DNA from: Betaproteobacteria bacterium UBA2293
Lineage (GTDB): Bacteria > Pseudomonadota > Gammaproteobacteria > Burkholderiales > Rhodocyclaceae
Length of the DNA stretch: 6,766 nt
Direction of reading: 5' to 3'
Assembly (NCBI GenBank): GCA_002345845.1
Contig: DDWF01000164.1
Span: forward strand, 1-6,766
Shown piece after piece: positions 1 to 5,840 of this stretch (positions are counted from its first letter, which is position 1; every line of letters starts with the position of its first letter). Position numbers and translations under genes: made by a program. The notes beneath the pieces were generated by a model, which was not told the origin of the DNA, ran no database searches, and saw only the letters and a program-made list of their open reading frames with translations.

Positions 1-480
1 GGTGGCGCCGAGCAGCTTCATGCGATAGACGTTGGCCGCCTGACGCTTGACGTCCTCGCTACCCATATAGACAACGCATTCCATGCCGTAACGGGCGGCA
101 ACGGTCGCCGTAGCGACGCCGTGCTGGCCAGCGCCGGTTTCGGCGATGACGCGCGGCTTGCCCATGCGCCGGGCGAGCATGGCCTGGCCGATGCAGTTGT
201 TCACCTTGTGGGCGCCGGTATGGTTCAGGTCTTCGCGCTTCAGGTAGATCTGCGCGCCGCCAAGCATTTCCGACCAGCGCCTGGCGTGGTAAATCGGCGA
301 CGGCCGGCCGACGAAATGCTTGAGCTCGTATTCGTACTCGGCGCGAAAAGCAGGATCGGCCTGGGCCGCCGCATAGGCCGCCTTCAGCTCGTCGAGCGCG
401 CCGAACAGCGTTTCGGCGACGAATACGCCACCGTAGGGACCGAAATGGCCCTTGGCGTCGGGGAAGTTATATTGACTCAT
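1..480 (-). CDS. trpB: Tryptophan synthase beta subunit, N-terminal 160 residues (gene runs off the left edge)
   Basis: TrpB is the PLP enzyme that condenses indole with L-serine to give L-tryptophan, working in the cytoplasm as an alpha2-beta2 complex with TrpA. The 160 codons present read cleanly from ATG at 478-480 ([20 protein letters not shown]...). Family landmarks are all there: [11 protein letters not shown] near residues 14-24, GRPSPIY at 58-64, and [12 protein letters not shown], whose last Lys (residue 92) is the expected PLP Schiff-base lysine. AETGAGQHG at 113-121 contains the Glu114 expected to be the catalytic acid/base. The frame is open to position 1, so about 240 C-terminal residues are missing compared with the usual ~400. 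A GGAA ribosome-binding sequence lies about 5 bases before the ATG, inside the end of trpF. The start overlaps trpF by 14 bases, which suggests translational coupling. The identification is very secure. Confidence 0.97.
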   Translation of the reverse strand, partial: MSQYNFPDAKGHFGPYGGVFVAETLFGALDELKAAYAAAQADPAFRAEYEYELKHFVGRPSPIYHARRWSEMLGGAQIYLKREDLNHTGAHKVNNCIGQAMLARRMGKPRVIAETGAGQHGVATATVAARYGMECVVYMGSEDVKRQAANVYRMKLLGAT

Positions 481-1093
481 CGGCTTTCCGTACTGCCGCC
501 ACGAAGGCAGCGATTTTTTGGTGATCCTTGATGCCCTTGCTCGCCTCGACACCGGAAGAAACGTCGACCGCCACCGGCCGCACGCGTTCGATGGCGTCGC
601 CGACGTTGGCTGGCGTCAGGCCGCCGGAGAGTATCAGGTAGCCTGGCAGATCCGGCGGAATCAGCGTCCAGTCGAAGACATGGCCACCGCCGCCGTAGCC
701 GTCCACGAAGGCATCCAGCAACAAGCCCCGGGCATCAGGAAACGAGCGCGCGAATTCTACCAGATCGAGTCCCGGCCTCACCCGCGCTGCGCGCAGCCAC
801 GGTCTTGAAAACTGGCGGCAAAACGCCGCGTTCTCGTCACCATGAAACTGCAGCAGGTTGAGCGGCACGACGGCGCAAGTTTCCCGCACGACCTCCGGCG
901 CCTCATTGACGAACAGGCCGACGACGTCGACGAAGGCTGGAATCCGCTGCGCCAGTTCCGCCGCCCGTTGTGGCGCGATGTAGCGCGGGCTGGGCGGATA
1001 GAAGACAAAGCCGATGGCGTCGGCACCGGCGGCGACGGCAGCATCGACGTCCTCCTCGCGCGTCAGGCCGCAGATCTTGATGCGGGTTTTCAT
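467..1093 (-). CDS. trpF: Phosphoribosylanthranilate isomerase
   Basis: TrpF converts N-(5'-phosphoribosyl)anthranilate to its carboxyphenylaminodeoxyribulose form by Amadori rearrangement, the third step of tryptophan synthesis. The 208-residue protein has the normal length of a monofunctional TrpF (TIM barrel). It begins [11 protein letters not shown], where Cys8 is the expected general base. LQFHGDE is at 81-87, LLLDAF at 124-129 with Asp127 the likely general acid, and a glycine-rich GYGGGG follows. [10 protein letters not shown] (155-164) and VDVSSGVE (176-183) form the phosphate-binding C-terminal loops. The frame is open a further 16 codons upstream to 1141. The ATG at 1091-1093 was chosen because the conserved family N terminus begins there and because it overlaps the truA stop as ATGA; the ribosome-binding sequence is weak (GGA, 8 bases away). 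The stop (TAA at 467-469) lies 14 bases inside trpB. It is not fused to trpC, unlike in E. coli. Confidence 0.97.
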   Translation of the reverse strand: MKTRIKICGLTREEDVDAAVAAGADAIGFVFYPPSPRYIAPQRAAELAQRIPAFVDVVGLFVNEAPEVVRETCAVVPLNLLQFHGDENAAFCRQFSRPWLRAARVRPGLDLVEFARSFPDARGLLLDAFVDGYGGGGHVFDWTLIPPDLPGYLILSGGLTPANVGDAIERVRPVAVDVSSGVEASKGIKDHQKIAAFVAAVRKADESI

Positions 1094-1878
1094 GTCAGCA
1101 ATCCATCGAGAACATCGTCGGCCGGATCGGGCAGGCCCCAATGCGGCTCGTAGAGCGGGCCGCGGAAGTACAGGCCATCGGGCGAAAAGGTCGGCGCGGC
1201 GAGCCGACGATCTTTCATTTGCAACAACTCATCCACCCAGCCAGACGCCTGCGCCCCCTTGCCGATGTAGACCAGCGTCCCGACCAGATTGCGCACCATG
1301 TGGTGGAGAAAGGCGGAGGCGGCGAAATCGAAGACGAACATCGCGCCACACTGCCGTACCGAGGCATGGCTCATCAGCTTGATCGGCGATTTGGCCTGGC
1401 ATTCGGCGGCGCGGAAGGCGGAAAAGTCGTGCTCACCCGGCAACCGGGCGCAGGCATCCTGCATCGCCGTCAGATCAAGCGGCAGATGGAACCAGCCCAC
1501 CCTGCCCTGCCACAAGCCCGGACGCTGCGGCCGGTTGAGCAGCAGATAGCGATAGCGCCGGCCATGCGCGCTGAAACGGGCATGGAACTCGTCGCCGACC
1601 GGCTGCGCCCAGCGCACCGCAACACCGGCCGGCAGATGCGAATTGACGCCACGCACCCAGGCGCTCAGCGGCCGTTCGACGGGCGCATCGAAATGCACCA
1701 CCTGCTGCGTGGCATGCACGCCGGCATCGGTTCGTCCAGCACACAAGGTGCCGACACGCTGGCCGGCGATGGCTCCCAGCGCCGTTTCCAGCGCATCCTG
1801 CACGGTACCGCCACCCGCCTGGCTCTGCCAGCCACGGAAGGCGGTGCCGCAATACTCCACGCCAAGGGCCACCCTCAT
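1090..1878 (-). CDS. truA: tRNA pseudouridine(38-40) synthase TruA
   Basis: TruA isomerises uridines 38, 39 and 40 in the anticodon arm of many tRNAs to pseudouridine. The 262-residue protein matches the family length. Visible motifs are the N-terminal strand VALGVEYCGTAFRGWQ (3-18), the catalytic motif AGRTDAGVHA (47-56) with Asp51 as nucleophile, and the RYRY segment (108-111) whose Tyr stacks in the active site. The C-terminal HHMVRNLVGT (192-201) and DGLYF near 234-238 are also typical. The reading frame stays open for 93 codons upstream to 2157, but those codons lie over another gene and are Arg/Ala/Pro-rich. The ATG at 1876-1878 fits the family N terminus and overlaps the preceding stop as ATGA, with a GGAG about 10 bases upstream. 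The stop TGA overlaps the trpF ATG in the same way. Its place after fimV and before trpF is, from memory, common in Betaproteobacteria. TruA is unrelated to tryptophan synthesis, so the link is probably one of shared transcription. Confidence 0.97.
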   Translation of the reverse strand: MRVALGVEYCGTAFRGWQSQAGGGTVQDALETALGAIAGQRVGTLCAGRTDAGVHATQQVVHFDAPVERPLSAWVRGVNSHLPAGVAVRWAQPVGDEFHARFSAHGRRYRYLLLNRPQRPGLWQGRVGWFHLPLDLTAMQDACARLPGEHDFSAFRAAECQAKSPIKLMSHASVRQCGAMFVFDFAASAFLHHMVRNLVGTLVYIGKGAQASGWVDELLQMKDRRLAAPTFSPDGLYFRGPLYEPHWGLPDPADDVLDGLLT

Positions 1879-2468
1879 GTGACGAGTACTCCGAGCAGGA
1901 CGACGGCGACCAAACCGGCCAGCAGCGAATCGCGCCCGGCCCAGCGCGGCAGGGTGAGATGCAGGAGGTCGGGACCGTTGGCCTGCTCCATCTGGCGCCC
2001 GAGCATGTTTCGCCAGGCGCCCTTCTGCTGAGGCTTCTGCAGATTGTCGAGCACCAGTGACAGGCGGACAACCAGGCGTTCGGTATCGAGGCCAAAGGCG
2101 CGACAAGGGCGCAGCAGCCCCCACAGGGCGCTGACCAGCCCGTCCCGACCGAGGCAATGGAACAACCAGGCCAGACAGCCGAGCATGACGATCAGCCGCA
2201 GTGCATGCAGGTTGGCGTCGGCGATACCTTCGTAGGTTGGCGCCCAGGAGAAATCCTCAAACGCTTCGCCCGGTACGTTGTAAGCCAGGATCAGCCAGAG
2301 CGTCAGCAGCAGCCAGCGGGCGCGTCGGACGTAGCCCCACCACGGGCGCAAAATACCGCCCCCGAATACCAGCACACCAGCGGCCAACAGCAGGACGCCA
2401 CCGTAGCCGAGGGCCTGCAGCGCCAGCACGGCAGCCAGCCAGATGATCAGGGCACAGGAAGGATGCAA
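1875..2468 (-). CDS. CbiQ/EcfT-like integral membrane protein (possible ECF transporter T component), TTG start
   Basis: This is a 197-residue, strongly hydrophobic protein. Likely membrane segments lie near residues 5-20, 22-40, 50-64, 88-106 and 181-197. The part after the fourth segment (residues 112-143, GLLRPCRAFGLDTERL then VRLSLVLDNL) resembles the cytoplasmic coupling region of CbiQ/EcfT proteins, in which an LRPL.RLGLP-like helix contacts the ATPases. In ECF transporters the T component joins the ATPases to a substrate-binding S subunit for vitamin or metal uptake. No ATPase or S-subunit gene is present here, and the usual Ala-Arg-Gly coupling motif is not evident, so function and substrate are unknown. 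The start is TTG at 2466-2468, because no ATG or GTG lies upstream in frame, GGGAG (2475-2479) precedes it by 6 bases, and the product begins M-H-P, which I recall as common in relatives. The stop overlaps the truA ATG (ATGA). The coding region is well supported by its membrane-protein pattern and coupling to truA; the family call is moderate. Confidence 0.68.
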   Translation of the reverse strand: MHPSCALIIWLAAVLALQALGYGGVLLLAAGVLVFGGGILRPWWGYVRRARWLLLTLWLILAYNVPGEAFEDFSWAPTYEGIADANLHALRLIVMLGCLAWLFHCLGRDGLVSALWGLLRPCRAFGLDTERLVVRLSLVLDNLQKPQQKGAWRNMLGRQMEQANGPDLLHLTLPRWAGRDSLLAGLVAVVLLGVLVT

Positions 2469-2474
2469 ATCGGA

Positions 2475-2479
2475 CTCCC
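2475..2479 (-). promoter_or_regulatory. Ribosome binding site deciding the TTG start of the CbiQ-like gene
   Basis: The minus strand reads GGGAG here, followed by a 6-base spacer and TTG at 2468-2466. This is a good Shine-Dalgarno match. It favours the TTG over the out-of-frame ATG at 2490, which has no such sequence suitably placed and lies inside a hairpin arm. Confidence 0.7.
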
Positions 2480-2484
2480 AAAAT

Positions 2485-2512
2485 GCACATGGCCCCTCAC
2501 GGGGCCATGTGC
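2485..2512 (-). terminator. Perfect hairpin after fimV: weak terminator or attenuator
   Basis: The arms GCACATGGCCCC and GGGGCCATGTGC form a perfect 12-bp, GC-rich stem around a 4-base loop (2497-2500). On the minus strand the stem is followed by ATTTT and then GGGAG. The T run of only four makes it a weak rho-independent terminator for fimV. The hairpin lies 18 bases past the fimV stop and ends 5 bases before the ribosome-binding sequence of the next gene. It could therefore reduce transcription into the downstream operon, protect mRNA ends, or affect initiation at the TTG. What is seen is the stem; its role is inferred. Confidence 0.65.
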
Positions 2513-2530
2513 CGTTCGCAAGCCGCGATT

Positions 2531-5500
2531 CTACTCGCCTATGCGGGCAAGTATCGCCTGCGCCTGGTCGACGAGATCGGCCGAGCCTTCGCCAAGCACT
2601 TCCTGCAACAACTCACGCGCGCCCTCGAGATCACCCATTTCCTCGTAGGCCTTGGCCAGGTCGAGCTTGGTGTTGACCTCTTCCCACTGTGCATCGTGTT
2701 CGGCAGGTTGATCAAACTCCGGCAGAGTAGCTTCTTCCGCTACTTTTTCGCTTGCCGGCTCGGCCCCGAGGTCAAGGTTGATCGAACCGATATCGAAATC
2801 TGACGGGTTCATCGGCTGGCCAAGGAACACCGAATCGGTCAGATTTACATCGAATTCGAGATCGGTCTCTGTCGCCGTCGCGAACGGCGCCGGCACCAAC
2901 TCCTGATCGCCAGCGGGCTGATTGTCGAAACTCAAAGGCTCAGCTGCAACTTCCTGAACGAACTCGGCAGGGGGTGCATTGACCAGGGTATCCGTGTCGA
3001 CGCTTTCATCTGAAGCGAGAGGATTGACCACCGTTGCCGTCGCTTCCTGGTCAATATCCAGAGCAAAATCGACCATCGGCTCGATCGGTGCCGGCACCTC
3101 CAGCGGCGGCTCCGTTTGGCGCTCTTCACCGACAAAAGTACTGGCAGCAGCCTCCATGTGCAGATCGATGTCATCATCGCCCGGCACCGGCATGAGCAAC
3201 GTTCCCTCAGGCGAAAAATCATGTCCGCCGCCTTCGTCATCCGCCAGCGGCGTCGTATCCGGAACGGTGACATCGGTACCAAGTTCGACATCCTGCGCAC
3301 TTTCCTCGTGCAACCGCAGATCGCCCACAGTTGTCGCGGCTGCGCTGGGTGGCACATCCCCGGAAATATCGAAATCGAGAGCATCGCTGGCCATTGCCAG
3401 TGTGTCCTCATCGTTCGTCGGGAAGGCGCTGTCAGTCACCGGCGGCAAATCTGCCTCGGCAGCCTCCGGGGCGGAAACCCCGAGATCGAAATCCAGACTG
3501 CCCAGTTCAGCCTCAGCCACATCAGCCTGCGCAACGTCATCTGGCGCCGCGGGCGCTTCCGGCTCACCAAGGACCAGGGTATCGTTCTCGAACTCATCCA
3601 CCAGGGCGGAATCCTCGGCCTGATTCTGTTCTTCTGCCGGCTCGGCGGCAGCAATCTGGGCCAGCGCACCAGATGCCATGGCCAATGTCGCCTTGCCGAC
3701 ATCGCTCGGCGAAACGACCATGGTCGCATCAGAATCGAATGCAGGTGCCTTCACGGCAACGCCAGAGTAAAGAGGATTTTGCGGGTCCAGTCCAACCCCC
3801 AGGGCGGCAACCTTTTCCCAATCGGAGCCGACTCCGCCAGTCTGTGAGTAAAGCTCGCTGGCCAGGGTTTCAAATTGCTTCAGACTGCGCCGGTTGGCGT
3901 AAATCTCCAGCAACTTGGCATGAATGGCAGTACGTTGCGGATCCTTCTGCAAGGCTTCGAGCAAAATTTCCTCGGCCTGCGTGTCGCGCCCATAGGCCAT
4001 ATAAACATCGGCCTCCGCCACCGGATCGACTTCGTCGGTATCAATGGTTCCCGGTCCGGTCTGGCTGAAGTCACCCGTCTGTGGCGGCGTATTGCCGGTA
4101 TCGACACTCTGGCCACCGGTCATGCGGAAAACGGAATTTGGCCCAAGACTGGAGGGACCGGGAGCTGTCGTGGTTTCCAGGGAGCCGACATCGCTGCGAC
4201 GACGGCGATAAATGAAATACCCGGCTAGCAGCGCAAGAATACCCACACCACCGGCCAGCGGCAGCGGATCACCAAAGATGGCGTCAAGCAGACCTGACTC
4301 CGGCTCCAGTTCAGGCGGAGGAGCCGGGGGGGGCGGCGTGGAAGCTACCGGCTGCGGCGGTTCCGGGGCTTTCGGCGGCTCGACCGCCGGTGCTGCCTCG
4401 GCTGGCTTGGCGACAGGTGCCTCTTCGGCTTTCGGTGCCTCGGGAGCAACGGCTGCCACCACCGGTGGCGGCGGTTCGACCGGCTTTGCCGCTTCTTCCA
4501 CCTTGGCCGGCTCAACTGGTTTGGCGGCCGACTTGCTCGCCGCCTGCTGCTGCAACTCGGCGAGTTGCAGGTTCTTCAATTCAACCAACTTCTGCAGTTC
4601 GGCGACATTCTTTTCAAGCATCGCCAGACGGTCCTGCGCTTCCTTCAGCGCCTTGTCACGGGCTATGCGGTCGGCCTCAGCCTCGGCGCTGCCACGGCCG
4701 CCAGCGCCACCCGGAGCGGCCACGTCGGTACGTGCAACCTTGACCTGATCCTTGGCCTGTTCCGCCGGCGCCAGCTTTTCCTCGACGCGAGCAGTAATCT
4801 GACCGGAACTCGTCTGGCTGCCAGCCCCATCCGGCACCGGTGCGGCCGCGGTGGCGGCTGCCAGCTTCTGCCGATAGGAATTCCAATCCGAGGCCTGGGC
4901 TAGGAAAACACGCTTCGCTTCGCCTTCAGGAATGCTGGCGACGGTTTCCTGATCGGGAAGCCCGAGGATCGCCCCGGCCTTCAGACGATTCATGTTGTTG
5001 CCAACGAAAGCGTCCGGGTTCTTGCGGAAAATACCGACCAACATCTGCTCGAGCGAGACGCCGTCATGCTGGGTCTCGGCGGCAATCTTGCGCAGATTGT
5101 CGCCGGCGCGGACAACACGCGTCTCGCCGGCAGCCGGACGGACCGCCGGTTCGCTCCGGGGTGCCGGCGCACTGCGCATTACCGGCGCTGGCTGCGCACC
5201 GCCGCCAGGCACGGTTTCGACGATGCGGGCATCGACGACAGCGCGGGTGGCCTGCTTGACGGCAACTTCCGGCGGATCGAGCAGGAACGTGTATTCGCGG
5301 ACCAGTCGCCCGGCAGGCCAGTTCAACTCGACGAGGAAGTCAAGAAATGGCTCATTGACCGGCTTGCCCGAGGTGATCTTTACCACCGTCTGACCGCCGG
5401 CCCGTTTCTCGACGGCAAAACGCAGATCGAGAAGAACAGTGGCGTAATCCACCCCGGCCTGACGGAAGACTTCCTGGGGCGCCAAGCGCGCCGTCATTCC

Positions 5501-5683
5501 CGCCAGTTCGTCGCGGTTGGCGGAAACCTCGAGCTCTGCTCGCAAGGGCTGCCCGAGTCCGGAAAGGACGGTTATCTTTCCCAGACCCGCCGCATTGGCA
5601 AGCCATGGGGCCAGAGTCAGACAAGACGCAACCGCCAGAGCAGCCGCGCGCTTCTTGAATTTGGAGCAATTCGTTTCGTTCAC
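2531..5683 (-). CDS. fimV: FimV-family polar peptidoglycan-binding hub protein
   Basis: FimV proteins are inner-membrane polar landmark proteins needed for type IV pilus assembly, twitching and, in Pseudomonas, cAMP signalling. This 1050-residue protein shows the full architecture. A signal peptide (about 1-31) probably ends at ANA before AGLGK. The FimV N-terminal domain covers about 33-138 (GKITVLSGLGQPLRAELEV onward) and a LysM domain about 188-243 (RVVRAGDNLRKIA... ending GAILGLP). A coiled coil (335-385) and a Pro/Ala/Glu-rich stretch (389-462) probably span the cell wall. One membrane helix (474-492) precedes RRRR. A TPR-like segment (557-615) and a long acidic linker (about 650-990) with short degenerate repeats follow. 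The C terminus is the FimV domain (1003-1048, TKLDLAKAYEEMGDLEGARELL). GTG at 5681-5683 is the only plausible start: a stop lies in frame upstream, no ATG intervenes, and AGGG precedes it by about 8 bases. The gene sits alone between two hairpins, so it may be transcribed from its own promoter in the gap before it. No clear promoter was identified. Confidence 0.95.
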   Translation of the reverse strand: MNETNCSKFKKRAAALAVASCLTLAPWLANAAGLGKITVLSGLGQPLRAELEVSANRDELAGMTARLAPQEVFRQAGVDYATVLLDLRFAVEKRAGGQTVVKITSGKPVNEPFLDFLVELNWPAGRLVREYTFLLDPPEVAVKQATRAVVDARIVETVPGGGAQPAPVMRSAPAPRSEPAVRPAAGETRVVRAGDNLRKIAAETQHDGVSLEQMLVGIFRKNPDAFVGNNMNRLKAGAILGLPDQETVASIPEGEAKRVFLAQASDWNSYRQKLAAATAAAPVPDGAGSQTSSGQITARVEEKLAPAEQAKDQVKVARTDVAAPGGAGGRGSAEAEADRIARDKALKEAQDRLAMLEKNVAELQKLVELKNLQLAELQQQAASKSAAKPVEPAKVEEAAKPVEPPPPVVAAVAPEAPKAEEAPVAKPAEAAPAVEPPKAPEPPQPVASTPPPPAPPPELEPESGLLDAIFGDPLPLAGGVGILALLAGYFIYRRRRSDVGSLETTTAPGPSSLGPNSVFRMTGGQSVDTGNTPPQTGDFSQTGPGTIDTDEVDPVAEADVYMAYGRDTQAEEILLEALQKDPQRTAIHAKLLEIYANRRSLKQFETLASELYSQTGGVGSDWEKVAALGVGLDPQNPLYSGVAVKAPAFDSDATMVVSPSDVGKATLAMASGALAQIAAAEPAEEQNQAEDSALVDEFENDTLVLGEPEAPAAPDDVAQADVAEAELGSLDFDLGVSAPEAAEADLPPVTDSAFPTNDEDTLAMASDALDFDISGDVPPSAAATTVGDLRLHEESAQDVELGTDVTVPDTTPLADDEGGGHDFSPEGTLLMPVPGDDDIDLHMEAAASTFVGEERQTEPPLEVPAPIEPMVDFALDIDQEATATVVNPLASDESVDTDTLVNAPPAEFVQEVAAEPLSFDNQPAGDQELVPAPFATATETDLEFDVNLTDSVFLGQPMNPSDFDIGSINLDLGAEPASEKVAEEATLPEFDQPAEHDAQWEEVNTKLDLAKAYEEMGDLEGARELLQEVLGEGSADLVDQAQAILARIGE

Positions 5684-5733
5684 AGCGAAACCCTGAGCGT
5701 CGATTTTGGGACTTTCAAATTAACATCATGGAC

Positions 5734-5750
5734 TTAGCAATGCAAGCTAA
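5734..5750. repeat. Short inverted repeat upstream of fimV (operator-like dyad)
   Basis: In the AT-rich gap before fimV, TTAGC and GCTAA form 5-bp inverted arms 7 bases apart, about 50 bases before the GTG. This geometry is operator-like, but arms this short can occur by chance. No known regulator site was recognised. Confidence 0.2.
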
Positions 5751-5793
5751 ACCTGCTTCTCATACCTGGCTTTTTGCATATTCCCAACAAATA

Positions 5794-5821
5794 AAAAACC
5801 GGGGTAGAAACCCCGGTTTTT
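5794..5821 (-). terminator. Rho-independent terminator of asd
   Basis: The arms AAAAACCGGGGT and ACCCCGGTTTTT give a perfect 12-bp stem with a 4-base loop (5806-5809). On the minus strand the stem is followed by a T-rich run (TTTTTTATTTG, counting the T's at the stem base), the classic intrinsic terminator form. It lies 19 bases after the asd stop. Because the stem base is A/T on both sides it could also act on the plus strand, although no plus-strand gene ends here. It separates asd transcription from fimV. Confidence 0.92.
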
Positions 5822-5840
5822 GACGATTCTGGCATATCGC

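Noticed and set aside
1094..1141. 16-codon upstream extension of trpF to an earlier ATG
   Set aside because: The extra residues have no counterpart in TrpF proteins, which begin directly before the KICGL motif. The ATG at 1093 also fits the ATGA overlap.
1141..2031. Long plus-strand open frame (296 codons) opposite truA and the CbiQ-like gene
   Set aside because: It lies wholly antisense to well-supported genes, has no domain pattern that I recognise, and long antisense frames are expected in GC-rich DNA.
1879..2157. 93-codon upstream extension of truA in the same frame
   Set aside because: It lies inside the CbiQ-like gene, is Arg/Ala/Pro-rich like a shadow frame, and the TruA family starts at MRVALGVEY. 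Not a fusion.
2257..2490. 77-codon minus-strand frame starting at ATG in the post-fimV hairpin
   Set aside because: It runs out of frame over the CbiQ-like gene, has no placed ribosome-binding sequence, and lacks the membrane pattern shown by the TTG-started frame.
2979..3623. Plus-strand Ser/Ala/Thr-rich frame (214 codons) opposite the fimV linker
   Set aside because: Its composition is the mirror of the Asp/Glu/Ala-rich FimV linker codons. There is no ribosome-binding sequence or homology pattern, so it is a shadow frame.
4390..4743. Plus-strand Arg/Pro-rich frame opposite the FimV coiled-coil and proline-rich region
   Set aside because: Low-complexity antisense shadow with no recognisable domain or start signal.
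5621..5632. Lipobox-like VASC (residues 18-21) in the FimV signal peptide, suggesting a lipoprotein
   Set aside because: The hydrophobic core continues past the Cys to ANA-AGLGK, the usual FimV signal peptidase I site, and the mature protein has its own membrane helix. A lipid anchor is unlikely, though not excluded.
5066..5737. 223-codon plus-strand frame opposite the FimV N-terminal and LysM domains
   Set aside because: It is antisense to the most conserved part of FimV, has no family resemblance, and ends in the intergenic gap without a terminator suited to it.
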